Source: Mesorhizobium sp. B1-1-8
GTDB taxonomy: Bacteria > Pseudomonadota > Alphaproteobacteria > Rhizobiales > Rhizobiaceae
DNA length: 64,000 nt
Assembly (NCBI RefSeq): GCF_006442795.2
Contig: NZ_CP083956.1
Span: forward strand, 1,302,001-1,366,000
Direction of reading: 5' to 3'
In this document: piece after piece, positions 27,978-36,438 of the stretch
How the letters are laid out: the number at the start of each line of letters is the position of its first letter
How positions within the stretch are numbered: the first letter of the stretch is position 1
Position numbers and translations under genes: made by a program
Notes under the pieces: model-generated
What the model was told of the DNA's origin: nothing
The model's input: the letters and a program-made list of their open reading frames with translations, nothing else
Databases searched by the model: none

Positions 27978-28269
27978 CCAACTGCCTGAGATCGAGCTTG
28001 AGGACCATGGCTCCAAGGGGCGCTATGTGCTGCGCGGGCCGGGTGGCGCCGAGGCGGAGATGACCTTCACCAAGATCGGCGAGCATCAGATCATTATCGA
28101 TCACACCGAGGTGCCGGACGTCTTTCGCGGCCAGGGTGCGGGGCTTCGCCTCGTCACCCGCGCGGTCGAGGATGCGCGCGCCGCCGGCAAGAAGATCATC
28201 CCGCTGTGCCCCTTCGCCAACGCCCAGTTCCGCCGCCACCAGGAATGGGCGGACGTGTTGAAGCAGTAG
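27970..28269 (+). CDS. Small GNAT-like N-acetyltransferase (YidJ/Gtn-type)
   Basis: A 99-residue single-domain acetyltransferase-fold protein. The acetyl-CoA loop VPDVFRGQGAGLRLVTRAVEDARA and the following KIIPLCPFANAQFRRHQEW match the short GNAT class (COG2388). It overlaps the hydrolase and is probably coexpressed with the two detoxification genes. Substrate unknown. Confidence 0.85.
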   Translation: MADQLPEIELEDHGSKGRYVLRGPGGAEAEMTFTKIGEHQIIIDHTEVPDVFRGQGAGLRLVTRAVEDARAAGKKIIPLCPFANAQFRRHQEWADVLKQ

Positions 28270-28280
28270 TGCCGTCTTCC

Positions 28281-28311
28281 CCTTCTCCCCTTGGGCCCAC
28301 AGGGGAGAAGG
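28281..28311 (+). terminator. Hairpin/REP-like element ending the dioxygenase operon
   Basis: CCTTCTCCCCT (28281-28291) pairs with AGGGGAGAAGG (28301-28311) across 9 bases. There is no U-tract; the element resembles a dispersed palindrome often found after rhizobial genes. It may end or stabilise the operon mRNA. Confidence 0.6.
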
Positions 28312-28408
28312 AAAAGAGCCAGCCCGGCATTTGCACGGCCCGGTCATCTTGCCTAAGTTGACGGTTCGCCTCGGACGAAAACTGCCGTCCCGCCCGTCAC
28401 CGATTTGA

Positions 28409-29479
28409 ATGGCTTCCCTGATGACCGATACCGACCTCATCCCCGTCTTCGACGGCCACAACGACACGCTGCTCCGGCTCTATCAGTCGAAGGACGCGGA
28501 TGTCGAAAAGCTGTTCATCGAAGGGACGCCGGGCGGCCATATCGATCTGCCGCGCGCCAAAAAGGGCGGCTTTGCCGGCGGCATGTTCGCGATCTTCCCG
28601 CCGCCGATCGAAAAGACCAAGCGCAGCGCCGTGCCGCCGGCGCCGAGCGACAACGAGCCTTTGCCCCCCGAGCTGCCGCGGACCGAGGCGATCACCTCGA
28701 CCATAGGCATGGCCTCGATCCTGTTCAGGCTGGAACGCGCCGGCGCGCTGACCGTCTGCCGTAGCGCCGGCGACGTACGCGAGGCGATGGCAAAGGACTC
28801 GATCGCGGCGGTGTTCCACATCGAAGGCGTGGAGGCCATCGATCCCGAGCTTGCCATGCTCGACGTGCTTCACGCCGCCGGGCTGCGCTCGCTCGGCATC
28901 GTCTGGAGCCGTCCCAACGCCTTCGGCAATGGCGTGCCGTTCCGCTTTCCGTCCTCGCCCGACACCGGGCCTGGCCTCACCGATGCCGGCAAGGCGCTGG
29001 TCAAGGCCTGCAACCAGCTGAAGATCATGATTGACCTCTCGCATCTCAACGAGAAGGGGTTTCGCGACGTGGCCGCGCTCAGCGACGCGCCGCTGGTCGC
29101 GACCCATTCCAACGTGCATGCGATCTGCGGCCACTCCCGCAATCTGACCGACTGGCAGCTCGGCGCCATTCGCGAATCCGGCGGCATGGTGGGCTTGAAC
29201 TTCGCTACCGGTTTTTTGCGTGAGGATGGGCGGATGAATGCCGACACCGGGCTCGACATCATGGTCCGCCACATCGACTCGCTGCTGCAGGCACTGGGCG
29301 AGGATGGCGTGGGCCTCGGCTCGGATTTCGACGGCGCCATGATCCCCGCCGTCATCGGCGATGTCGCCGGCCTGCCCAGGCTGATCGATGCGCTTGCCGC
29401 GCGCGGCTTCGGGCGTGCGCTGATCGAGAAGATCGCCTATCGCAATTGGTTGAGCGTTCTGGAGAGAACCATCGGCTGA
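28409..29479 (+). CDS. Membrane dipeptidase family M19 (renal dipeptidase-like)
   Basis: A 356-residue zinc peptidase. Metal ligands are visible: H17 and D19 in FDGHNDT, Glu in FHIEGVEAID, the His residues in VATHSNVHAI and GHSRN, and Asp in LGSDFDGA. The family cleaves dipeptides and some D-amino-acid-containing substrates. No signal peptide or lipobox, so probably cytoplasmic. An alternative ATG lies 4 codons in. It precedes an FAD amine oxidase gene with a very small ORF between. Confidence 0.9.
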   Translation: MASLMTDTDLIPVFDGHNDTLLRLYQSKDADVEKLFIEGTPGGHIDLPRAKKGGFAGGMFAIFPPPIEKTKRSAVPPAPSDNEPLPPELPRTEAITSTIGMASILFRLERAGALTVCRSAGDVREAMAKDSIAAVFHIEGVEAIDPELAMLDVLHAAGLRSLGIVWSRPNAFGNGVPFRFPSSPDTGPGLTDAGKALVKACNQLKIMIDLSHLNEKGFRDVAALSDAPLVATHSNVHAICGHSRNLTDWQLGAIRESGGMVGLNFATGFLREDGRMNADTGLDIMVRHIDSLLQALGEDGVGLGSDFDGAMIPAVIGDVAGLPRLIDALAARGFGRALIEKIAYRNWLSVLERTIG

Positions 29480-29500
29480 GGTCTGTTGATATTCAAAGCG

Positions 29501-29596
29501 GTGTCGACAAGAAATTTCCGCACCCAACAGCCGGTGGCGCCAGAGGTCGAGCAGTCGATGATCGAGGAATTCGAGAAGATCAAGGCCGGCTATTGA
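29501..29596 (+). CDS. Possible 31-codon leader ORF or gene remnant
   Basis: A GTG-started ORF with a charged, well-formed tail (PEVEQSMIEEFEKIKAGY) whose TGA overlaps the TTG start of the amine oxidase gene as TTGA. There is no clear ribosome site before its GTG. It may be a coupling leader or the 3' end of a decayed gene. Confidence 0.35.
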   Translation: MSTRNFRTQQPVAPEVEQSMIEEFEKIKAGY

Positions 29597-30897
29597 GCAG
29601 CAAAACCGAAAGGACCGACGTCGTCATCGTCGGCGCCGGCTTCACCGGCCTGTCGGCGGCGCTCGAATTGAAGCGCGCCGGCATCGAGTTTCTTGTTCTG
29701 GAAGCGCGTGACCGCGTCGGCGGACGGGTCGAGGCTGTGCAGAACGGGCTCGGCGAGCGGATCGACAGCGGCGGTCAGTTCCTGTGCCAGGACATGCCGG
29801 AGGTGATGGCGCTGGCGAAGGCACGCGGCCGGACATTCATCGAGACCTATGTCGACGGCGAATTCATCTCTCACCCGTCGATGACCCCAGCGAGGGCCGG
29901 GCGCACCTATCGAGCCTCGATGGCCATCCGCGAGCGCATGAACAGGATCGACCCGGACGATCCCTCGATTGCCGGGCTGACCGTCGCGACTTGGATCGAA
30001 CGCCAGCACGATCCGGCCGACGCCAAGGCCGCCTTCCGATCGCTGGTCGAAGGCCTGTGGTGCCTGGCCGCGGACAAAGTGCCGCTCTGGTACCTGATCG
30101 ACAATGATCGCCGCATCACCAACGAGGTGTTTGAGCTGCAGTATTTTCTGCGCGACACCATGCAGTCGCTGGCCGAGGATCTGGCGGGCGATGTCGGCGA
30201 CCGGCTGCGGCTGAATCAGGCGGTGACGCGGATCGAGCACGGGCAACAAGGCGTCCAGATTTTCACCGCCGGTGGCGCTATCGAGGCGCGCACAACGCTT
30301 ATCGCCTTGCCGCCGGCGACGGCCGCGAAGCTCGACTTCGCGCCCGCTTTGCCGGCTGAGTTGGCGAAGGCGCTCAGCGTCTGGGAAAGCGGCGCGGTGA
30401 TCAAGATCCTGGTGCGCTATGCCAGACCGTTCTGGCGCGAGCAGGGGCTTTGCGGCATGGTGATGTGGCGCGACATGCCGGGGCTGTTTGCCTGTGATGC
30501 CAGCAAGGATACCGACCATGCAGCACTCGTCGTCTTTGTCGGCGGGCCGCTGGCGCTGCGCTGGCACGTGCTCGACGATGCGGCTTTGCGCATGGAATTG
30601 ACGGCCAGGCTCGAGCAAGCGCTGGGCCCGGATGCCGCCGACATTATCGAGTTCAACTCGCGCGACTGGACGCATGACCGCTGGAGCGGCGGCGCCTATA
30701 GCGACCTCATCGTCGATGTGACAGCGCGGTATGCGGAACGCATCATCCTCGCCGGCGCGGCGCCGGTCCACTTCGCCGCTTCGGAACTGTCGCCGTCATT
30801 TCCGGGCTATGTCGAAGGTGCGATCGTCGCGGGGCGCATCGCTGCCCACAAAATCATGGCAGAGCTTCAATCCGACATCGCCACCAAAGGGTCGTAG
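29593..30897 (+). CDS. FAD-dependent amine oxidase
   Basis: A 434-residue flavin enzyme of the monoamine oxidase/polyamine oxidase family. It opens with the dinucleotide fold VVIVGAGFTGLSAALELKRAG and the GG motif LEARDRVGGRVEA. The C-terminus has GAYSDLIVDVTARYAERI and FPGYVEGAIVAGRIAAHKI, typical of flavin contacts in this family. It oxidises a primary or secondary amine with release of aldehyde, ammonia or amine and H2O2; substrate unknown. The start codon is TTG overlapping the upstream small ORF. The neighbouring dipeptidase gene suggests use of amino compounds as nutrients. Confidence 0.87.
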   Translation: MSSKTERTDVVIVGAGFTGLSAALELKRAGIEFLVLEARDRVGGRVEAVQNGLGERIDSGGQFLCQDMPEVMALAKARGRTFIETYVDGEFISHPSMTPARAGRTYRASMAIRERMNRIDPDDPSIAGLTVATWIERQHDPADAKAAFRSLVEGLWCLAADKVPLWYLIDNDRRITNEVFELQYFLRDTMQSLAEDLAGDVGDRLRLNQAVTRIEHGQQGVQIFTAGGAIEARTTLIALPPATAAKLDFAPALPAELAKALSVWESGAVIKILVRYARPFWREQGLCGMVMWRDMPGLFACDASKDTDHAALVVFVGGPLALRWHVLDDAALRMELTARLEQALGPDAADIIEFNSRDWTHDRWSGGAYSDLIVDVTARYAERIILAGAAPVHFAASELSPSFPGYVEGAIVAGRIAAHKIMAELQSDIATKGS

Positions 30898-31228
30898 GCG
30901 AGGCGGATCGGGAATCCAGGGATCTAAAACAACGATTTCGGGCGCGGGTTTTAATGCTGCGCGCTATTCGTGCACGAGAACATGCCGATCGTTACCTCGA
31001 TTCAGCGAGCAGTGTGAGGTTGCTTACAGTCGACCGAAGCCAACTGGAGCATCTCTCGCTTCAAGCAGGACAAGAAGGTCTTCAAGCAGGATAAGGGGCG
31101 GAAGCGTCGCGACCCAGGTTCCTGTTTCAATCCTGTTACACGGCCGAACACGACCAATCATTATGATGTTACTTGGCGCGGTTAAGTTCGTTTCAAAGGG
31201 AAAAGAAAGAATACGAAGGGAACTATCG
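30898..31228. other. 331-bp intergenic region
   Basis: No gene supported. It holds an imperfect direct repeat around CTTCAAGCAGGA (near 31060 and 31080). The AT-richer end, about 31140-31210, is probably the promoter region of the next gene. Nothing else stands out. Confidence 0.6.
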
Positions 31229-31639
31229 ATGTTTGCGAAAGTCCAGAGCGCTGATAGCAATCGCCGCCTGTATGGGCCCGCGCGCAACAATCGCCGGCCG
31301 AAGCCTTCGCTGCGCCAGCGCGCCAGCGACCGTCCGATGTCGATGTTCATGCTGGTCGGCACCTGCGCCTTCGTCGGCATGGTGGCAGCGCCGGCCTCGG
31401 GTCCGGCTTTCGCTTCGCTCCATCCGCCGGCCAATGTGGTTGAGGGAGCGCCGACCACGCTCAAGACCGCGCGCCTGCCGCAATCCGAGATCGATTTCGC
31501 CTGCAAGGGCCAAGCCTGGGGCGCCGAAAGCGCCGACTGCCTGCGCGCCATCGCCTTGCAGTCCGGCCAGCACAGGGCCCGCGCGGTGCGCATGATCGCC
31601 AACGCCGCGCCGCTCACCAACACGCCGAACGTTTTTTAG
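31229..31639 (+). CDS. Hypothetical secreted or membrane-anchored protein
   Basis: A 136-residue protein. The Arg-rich N-terminus (about 40 residues) precedes a hydrophobic stretch (MSMFMLVGTCAFVGMVAAPA) that is either an unusually long signal peptide or an anchor. The remainder contains a two-Cys segment (IDFACKGQAWGAESADCLRA) that could form a disulfide. AAGGGA precedes the ATG and an intrinsic terminator follows. No family recognised. Confidence 0.7.
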   Translation: MFAKVQSADSNRRLYGPARNNRRPKPSLRQRASDRPMSMFMLVGTCAFVGMVAAPASGPAFASLHPPANVVEGAPTTLKTARLPQSEIDFACKGQAWGAESADCLRAIALQSGQHRARAVRMIANAAPLTNTPNVF

Positions 31640-31672
31640 ACCTCCCCTGAGCGCACCCTCCGCGCTCCAGTC

Positions 31673-31711
31673 AGGCTCCCACCGCACCGTCGGTCGGGAG
31701 CCTCTTTTTTT
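31673..31711 (+). terminator. Intrinsic terminator
   Basis: AGGCTCCC (31673-31680) pairs with GGGAGCCT (31696-31703), followed by CTTTTTTTT. It ends the gene at 31229-31639. Confidence 0.88.
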
Positions 31712-31761
31712 GACCTGTGTTCTTGTGTCGGGTGGCGAATGCGATTTTTTCTGCCGCCCGC

Positions 31762-33861
31762 TCAGATATGCGCTCCGTTGTCGGCCGCGACCTGGTCGGC
31801 GACCGTCGACAGAACGCCGCGGATATCGAGCGTCGAGAACGGCTTTTCGAGGATGTGCGGCCGTTGCTGCGGCGGCAGCGCCTCGATCTCTGCCTTGGCG
31901 CCGATCAGGTCGCCGGTGACCAGCACGAAGCGCTGCGCCAGCCCCGGCCGTTCGGCAAGCAGCTCGCGATAGATCGATATGCCGCTGGTGCCCGGCATGC
32001 GCAGGTCGGAAAAGACGATGTCCGGCGGCATATGGCCGCTCAGCACGTCGCCAGCCGACGTCCAGCTGGCGACGACGCGCGACTTGACCCCCATCAGCTC
32101 CAATATGTCGGAGAGCGATCCTGCGACATCCGGCTCGTCGTCGACGATCAGCGCGTGGCGCAGCCCGCTCGAACGCACGGGACCCTCGCCGGGCCTGGCG
32201 GCGGCGCCGGCGATGGCCGGCAGCTGGACGACGAAACGCGCGCCATGCGGCTCAACCTCCTCGAACCAGATGTTACCGTTGTGACGCTCGACGATCGATT
32301 TCGAGATCGACAGCCCGATGCCGGTGCCGACGCCGACCGGCTTGGTGGTGAAGTAGGATTCGAAGATGCGCGAGCGGATCGCCTCGGGAACGCCTGGTCC
32401 GTTGTCCTCGACGGAAAAGCCCGGGTTGCCGCGATCGCTGCGGAAGGTCCGCGCCTTGATGCGCCGCTCGCCGGCGACGCCGGCCAGTGCATGCTGGCTG
32501 TTGATGAGGAAATTGGCGGCGACCTGGGTGACGTGGTCGGCATCGGCCATGGCGAGCAGCGGGCCGTCGGCGAAATCGGTGTCGATGATGATGCCGCTGG
32601 AGCGCGCGCCATAGGCGGTGACTTCGAGCGCGGCCCGCATCACCTGGTTGAGGTCCGTCTCGGCCTGCTCTGTCGGATGCAGGCGCACCATCGACAGGAA
32701 GCTCTTGACGATGCGGCCGCAGCGTTCGGCGGCCGCGCGCACTTTCTCGGCGCGCACCTTGGTCTGCGGATCGGTGGCGAATTCATGCAGCAGCGTCGAC
32801 TGCGCCACCACCACGGCAAGCGGATTGTTGAGCTCGTGCGAGACGCCGGCGAGCAGCGATCCCATCGCCGCCATCTTCTCGTTCTGGTGCAGCTTCTCGC
32901 GCTGGCGGTTGATCTCTTCCTCGGCGTGCAGCTTGTCGCGCAGGTCGCGGATCGAGCCGAAGATCAGCCGGCGGTCGGCGACGCGCATCTCGGTCGCCGT
33001 CAGCTCGATCGGAAAGACCTCGCCGGCCGCGTTCTGGGTGACGGTTTCCAGCCGGTGGCCGACCATCGGCGCGCCGCGGCCGGACATATAGTCGGCGCCC
33101 GACGCGTAACCCTTGCGATAGTAGACCGGCACCACGGTGTTGAGCAGGTCCTTGCCAAGGATGTCGCCGCGCCGGAAGCCGAACATCTTCTCGGCGGCGG
33201 GGTTGAATTCGATGATCGAGCCCGCTTCGTCGATGACGATGATGGCGTCGAGCGAAGCCTGCAGCATGGTGCGGCGGATGACCTCGCTGGCATGCGCATC
33301 GGAGGGCGAGCGTTCGATGGCGTCGCCGATGGCGAGCGCTATGATGTGCAGCGTCGCCTCTTCCTCGTCGGTCCATTCGCGTTCGGCGATGCAGTCGTTG
33401 ACGGCAAGCGTGCCCCAGAGATGGCCGTGCGCGAAGACCGATACGGACAGGAAGGACTTGATGCTCTGTTTTTCGAAATCCGCCCTGAGGAAGCCCTCCA
33501 GATTGCGGGTATGGCCGGCGAAGATCTTGCCCTGCCGCTCGTCTTCCTGCAGCCGCTCCAGCAACGGGTCCGAGTTGATGATCGACTGCATGATCACCGT
33601 TGGCGACGCCAGCTCGCCGCCGAACACGGGATCGATCCAGTAGGCCGAAACGGACTGGGCAAAACCCTGGCCGGGCAATTCGCGCAGACGAAACAGAATG
33701 CCGCGCTGGCACTCCATGGCGCGGCACAGCACCTCTAATATGCCGTCCATCTCGCGCTGCCAGTCGCCGGCCTCGCGCAGCCGGCGCACGACGCGGACAG
33801 CCGCCATCGCGGCGCCCTGGCGGGAGCCTTGCAAATCGATGCGCGCTGCCTCAGCAGTCAT
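31762..33861 (-). CDS. GAF-PAS hybrid sensor histidine kinase with C-terminal receiver
   Basis: A soluble kinase of about 699 residues. A GAF domain (about 25-190; FLSVSVFAHGHLWGTLAVND) precedes a PAS domain (about 205-320; IIEFNPAAEKMFG), a HisKA box with phospho-His in GVSHELNNPLAVV, the ATPase (NFLINSQHAL, DNGPGVP, GTGIGLSISKSIVE) and a receiver with Asp in VFSDLRMPGTSG. ATG 33861 is preferred; the frame is open 26 codons upstream into the preceding gene. It lies 31 bases behind an OmpR-type regulator, forming a kinase-regulator pair of unknown signal. Confidence 0.88.
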   Translation of the reverse strand: MTAEAARIDLQGSRQGAAMAAVRVVRRLREAGDWQREMDGILEVLCRAMECQRGILFRLRELPGQGFAQSVSAYWIDPVFGGELASPTVIMQSIINSDPLLERLQEDERQGKIFAGHTRNLEGFLRADFEKQSIKSFLSVSVFAHGHLWGTLAVNDCIAEREWTDEEEATLHIIALAIGDAIERSPSDAHASEVIRRTMLQASLDAIIVIDEAGSIIEFNPAAEKMFGFRRGDILGKDLLNTVVPVYYRKGYASGADYMSGRGAPMVGHRLETVTQNAAGEVFPIELTATEMRVADRRLIFGSIRDLRDKLHAEEEINRQREKLHQNEKMAAMGSLLAGVSHELNNPLAVVVAQSTLLHEFATDPQTKVRAEKVRAAAERCGRIVKSFLSMVRLHPTEQAETDLNQVMRAALEVTAYGARSSGIIIDTDFADGPLLAMADADHVTQVAANFLINSQHALAGVAGERRIKARTFRSDRGNPGFSVEDNGPGVPEAIRSRIFESYFTTKPVGVGTGIGLSISKSIVERHNGNIWFEEVEPHGARFVVQLPAIAGAAARPGEGPVRSSGLRHALIVDDEPDVAGSLSDILELMGVKSRVVASWTSAGDVLSGHMPPDIVFSDLRMPGTSGISIYRELLAERPGLAQRFVLVTGDLIGAKAEIEALPPQQRPHILEKPFSTLDIRGVLSTVADQVAADNGAHI

Positions 33862-33892
33862 GGTCGGCCATCTTGTCAGGTCGTGGCGCGGT

Positions 33893-34621
33893 TTAGTGCC
33901 CGTCGCCGGTCGGCAGCGAGAAGATATAGCCTTCGCCACGCACGGTGCGAAGGAATTTCGGATTGGCGGGATCGGCCTCGATCTTCTTCCTGAGCCTCAT
34001 GATGCGGATGTCGACCGCGCGTGACGATTCCGGGTCTTCTACGAAACCGATCGCCTCCGAGATCGCCGCCCGCGTCAAAAGCCGATTGGCGCGCGTCAGG
34101 AAAACTTCCAGCACGTCGTACTCGCTCTTGGCCATTTCGATGACAGCGCCGTTGACGCCGGTGACCAGGCGGCCGTCCAAATCGGCCTGGAAGCCGCCGA
34201 AACTCATGAGGCGGCGGCCGCCGGTCTCGGTTTTCGCCGGCTGCGGCTCGGCCGGCTGCGGCACGCGGCGCAGCACGCTGCGGACCCTGGCCAGCACCTC
34301 GCGCAGTTCATAGGGCTTGACGATGTAGTCGTCGGCGCCGAGCTCCAGCCCGACGATGCGGTCGAGCGCGGTGCCGGCGGCGGTGGCGTAGATGACGCCG
34401 ATCTGCGTCCTGGAGCGCAGCCAGCGGCCGAGCGACAGGCCGTCTTCGCCGGGCATGGCGATGTCGAGAATGGCGAGATGGAAGGGTTGCGCTTCGAACA
34501 AAGCGCGCGCGGCGGCGGCATTCTCGGCCGTGGCCACGTCATAACCGCTGGCGCCCAAATACTCGGCGACCGCTTCCCGCAGGTCCGGCTCGTCCTCGAC
34601 GACGATGATGCGCGCCTTCAC
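33893..34621 (-). CDS. OmpR-family response regulator
   Basis: A regulator of about 242 residues: receiver (VVEDEPDLREAVAEYL, Asp in AILDIAMPGEDG, Lys in IVKPYELREV) plus winged helix (RLLTRAAISEAIG; SSRAVDIRIMRLRKKIEADP). GTG 34621 is chosen as it follows GGGAG and gives the usual receiver N-terminus; ATGs at 34669 and 34681 lack a ribosome site. It precedes the hybrid kinase in one operon. The divergent neighbour at 34.7 kb encodes a related regulator with a degenerate receiver. Confidence 0.88.
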   Translation of the reverse strand: MKARIIVVEDEPDLREAVAEYLGASGYDVATAENAAAARALFEAQPFHLAILDIAMPGEDGLSLGRWLRSRTQIGVIYATAAGTALDRIVGLELGADDYIVKPYELREVLARVRSVLRRVPQPAEPQPAKTETGGRRLMSFGGFQADLDGRLVTGVNGAVIEMAKSEYDVLEVFLTRANRLLTRAAISEAIGFVEDPESSRAVDIRIMRLRKKIEADPANPKFLRTVRGEGYIFSLPTGDGH

Positions 34622-34714
34622 AATGGTCTCGCTCCCGCTTTCAGCGGAAAGTAGATTGGGTATAAACATGATGTCCAGCACTCATCTCGAGATGTCTGTG
34701 GCGGGGTGGAGAAA

Positions 34715-35416
34715 ATGGCAGCACGATCCGTCATCGCGCTTGTATCCGTTGCCGAAGTGGTGGCGGGCGACCTTGCCGACCATCTCGAGCGGCGCGGGCA
34801 TGACGTGCGCCAGGCGCGCCAGCCATGGGAGGCGGAGTCGCTGCTTTCGGCAGGCGGCATCGATGTCGTGGTCGTCGGCGACAGCGTCAGCCAGGCGGAG
34901 GGCCGTGAGCTGCTCAAGCGTTATGGCGGCCAAGGCGGGGGCGGCGAGGGCGATCCCGATTTCATCCTGATCTGCCGGCCGGCCGATCTTGTCGACAAGG
35001 TGCTGGCGCTCGAGCTCGGCGCCGCAGATGTCGTGCAGAGCCCGCTCAATGTGCGCGAGCTCGCCGCGCGCATCGGCGGCCTGCTGACGCGGCGCGGCCG
35101 CAACGCGCAGGAGCTGATCGTGCTGGAGAACGCCACTGTCGATCTCCGGTCGGCCATGGTCATGCACCGCTCCGGCACCGAGGACCAGCTGTCGCCGGGA
35201 CAGGTGGCGCTGCTCAGGCTGTTCCTGGCGAGCCCGCGCAAGGTGCTGACGCGCGACGACATCATCGCGGCGGCGCCCGCCGAGAATGCCGACGCCTTCG
35301 ACCGCTCGATCGATTCGCGCATCGTTCGATTGCGCCGCAAGCTCGATACCGAGACCATCACCACCATCAGGGGCGCCGGCTACCGCTTCGACCCGCCGAC
35401 GCAGCGCAGCGACTGA
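34715..35416 (+). CDS. OmpR-type regulator with degenerate receiver domain
   Basis: A 233-residue protein with receiver-like and winged-helix domains (QVALLRLFLASPRKVLTRDDII; FDRSIDSRIVRLRRKLD). The receiver lacks key residues: the acidic pair is replaced (VIALVSVAEV), the acceptor position reads VVVVGDSVS with Gly where Asp is expected, and the Lys site reads VVQSPLN with Gln. It is therefore unlikely to be switched by phosphorylation. Its start is about 90 bp from the start of the divergent two-component operon, which it may regulate. Confidence 0.8.
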   Translation: MAARSVIALVSVAEVVAGDLADHLERRGHDVRQARQPWEAESLLSAGGIDVVVVGDSVSQAEGRELLKRYGGQGGGGEGDPDFILICRPADLVDKVLALELGAADVVQSPLNVRELAARIGGLLTRRGRNAQELIVLENATVDLRSAMVMHRSGTEDQLSPGQVALLRLFLASPRKVLTRDDIIAAAPAENADAFDRSIDSRIVRLRRKLDTETITTIRGAGYRFDPPTQRSD

Positions 35417-35458
35417 AACCGGGGCGGCGAGACCATCTGCCTCTGCCTTCACCGGAGG

Positions 35459-35551
35459 CCCAAGACCGGTCGCCACCTTTGGGTCCGATGCTGTTATCCG
35501 GTCTTGGCATCGGATGCTCCCAAAACCGGCTTCCACTTTTGGGTCCGATGC
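35459..35551. repeat. Pair of REP-like 33-bp repeats
   Basis: Two direct copies (35459-35491 and 35519-35551) of a unit that begins CCCAA(G/A)ACCGG, ends TTTGGGTCCGATGC and has inverted CCCAAA/TTTGGG arms. Between them a GCATCGGA (35507-35514) is inverted relative to the unit ends. This resembles a dispersed rhizobial palindrome family. Confidence 0.7.
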
Positions 35552-35556
35552 CTTGT

Positions 35557-35724
35557 TCAACGGACCACGAGGACCGAAGGGCCGGATGATGGCGCCGCGC
35601 TGGCGGTGACCTCACCGGCATGGGCGCGATCCTTCAGCAGCACTGTCGCAAGCGCGGCAAAGCCAAGCAGTCCCTGGGCGTAGAGCAGTGCGGAAAGCAC
35701 CGTCGCGGCAAATTTCGTCTTCAT
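35557..35724 (-). CDS. Small membrane protein, unknown function
   Basis: A 55-residue protein with one hydrophobic helix (AATVLSALLYAQGLLGFAALATVLL) and a Ser/Pro-rich tail. ATG 35724 follows AAGGA with 4-base spacing. The frame is open far upstream but antisense to nothing and without start support. It lies 35 bases downstream of another small membrane gene on the same strand. No family recognised. Confidence 0.6.
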   Translation of the reverse strand: MKTKFAATVLSALLYAQGLLGFAALATVLLKDRAHAGEVTASAAPSSGPSVLVVR

Positions 35725-35759
35725 GTCCTTAACCTCAAATCTCGATATGCGCCGGTGCT

Positions 35760-36092
35760 TCAGGAAACTCCCGAAGCGCCCGCGCCGCTTACGGAGCCCC
35801 CCGTCGCGGCGCGGGCCTTCGGTCCTCTCGGCAGCAAGTAGCCGGAGGGGCCGCGCATCCTCATTGGCCGAAGGCCGACCCGCCAGAAGGCCTTCAACCG
35901 GTGGACGCGCAGGCTGGAAACAATCCAGACCGTGGCGATGAACAGAGCGGTGTGCAGCGTCGAAACCTCGCTGGAATTCATCCCTGCAAGCGCCGTTACC
36001 GGGTTGCCGGCGACAGAGCCGGCGCCGCCGAGGACGACTGCCGCGACGCTTATCCTGAGAAGCCAGGAGCGTAGGTTCGATTTCCTGCCCAT
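35760..36092 (-). CDS. Hypothetical small membrane protein
   Basis: A 110-residue ORF with two hydrophobic stretches (LLRISVAAVVLGGAGSVAG and LHTALFIATVWIVSSLRV) and a basic, Gly-rich tail. The ribosome site is weak, so reality rests on the membrane pattern and its position in line with the next small membrane gene. Confidence 0.5.
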   Translation of the reverse strand: MGRKSNLRSWLLRISVAAVVLGGAGSVAGNPVTALAGMNSSEVSTLHTALFIATVWIVSSLRVHRLKAFWRVGLRPMRMRGPSGYLLPRGPKARAATGGSVSGAGASGVS

Positions 36093-36438
36093 TTTCGTTT
36101 GCTGGTGTCTGTTCCCGTTGGGTCAACATTGCCGCCGGCATGTATCCGTTTCATGCCGCGCAAGCCGCGTTTTGTTGCAGATGGGTTTCGAGATCGGGCA
36201 GAAATCTTTCATATGGGAAGCGTATCGCCTTTGTTTGCGGGTTTTGGCGGTTTTTGAACCGCAGGCACCGTCGGCGCGGCGGCTTAAGGCAACCGGTTCG
36301 GCTAATGTCGGCTGTTAACCTCAAGAAACAGATTCGAAACAGAAACGAGCATCAAGCGAAATTGGCTTGAAACAGGCGACGTCGATAAGGCGGCATCGAA
36401 ATCGAAGCCGGCCGGACCGGCAAAAAAGAGGGATCGTC
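36093..36438. other. 346-bp intergenic region
   Basis: Divergent promoter region between a small membrane gene and the L,D-transpeptidase. It contains a hairpin GCGGTT-TTTG-AACCGC (36247-36262). No gene or recognised operator. Confidence 0.6.

Noticed and set aside
31100..31160. EcfG-type promoter (minus-strand GGAAC near 31120)
   Set aside because: The element 16-17 bases downstream is not CGTT and no minus-strand gene starts there.
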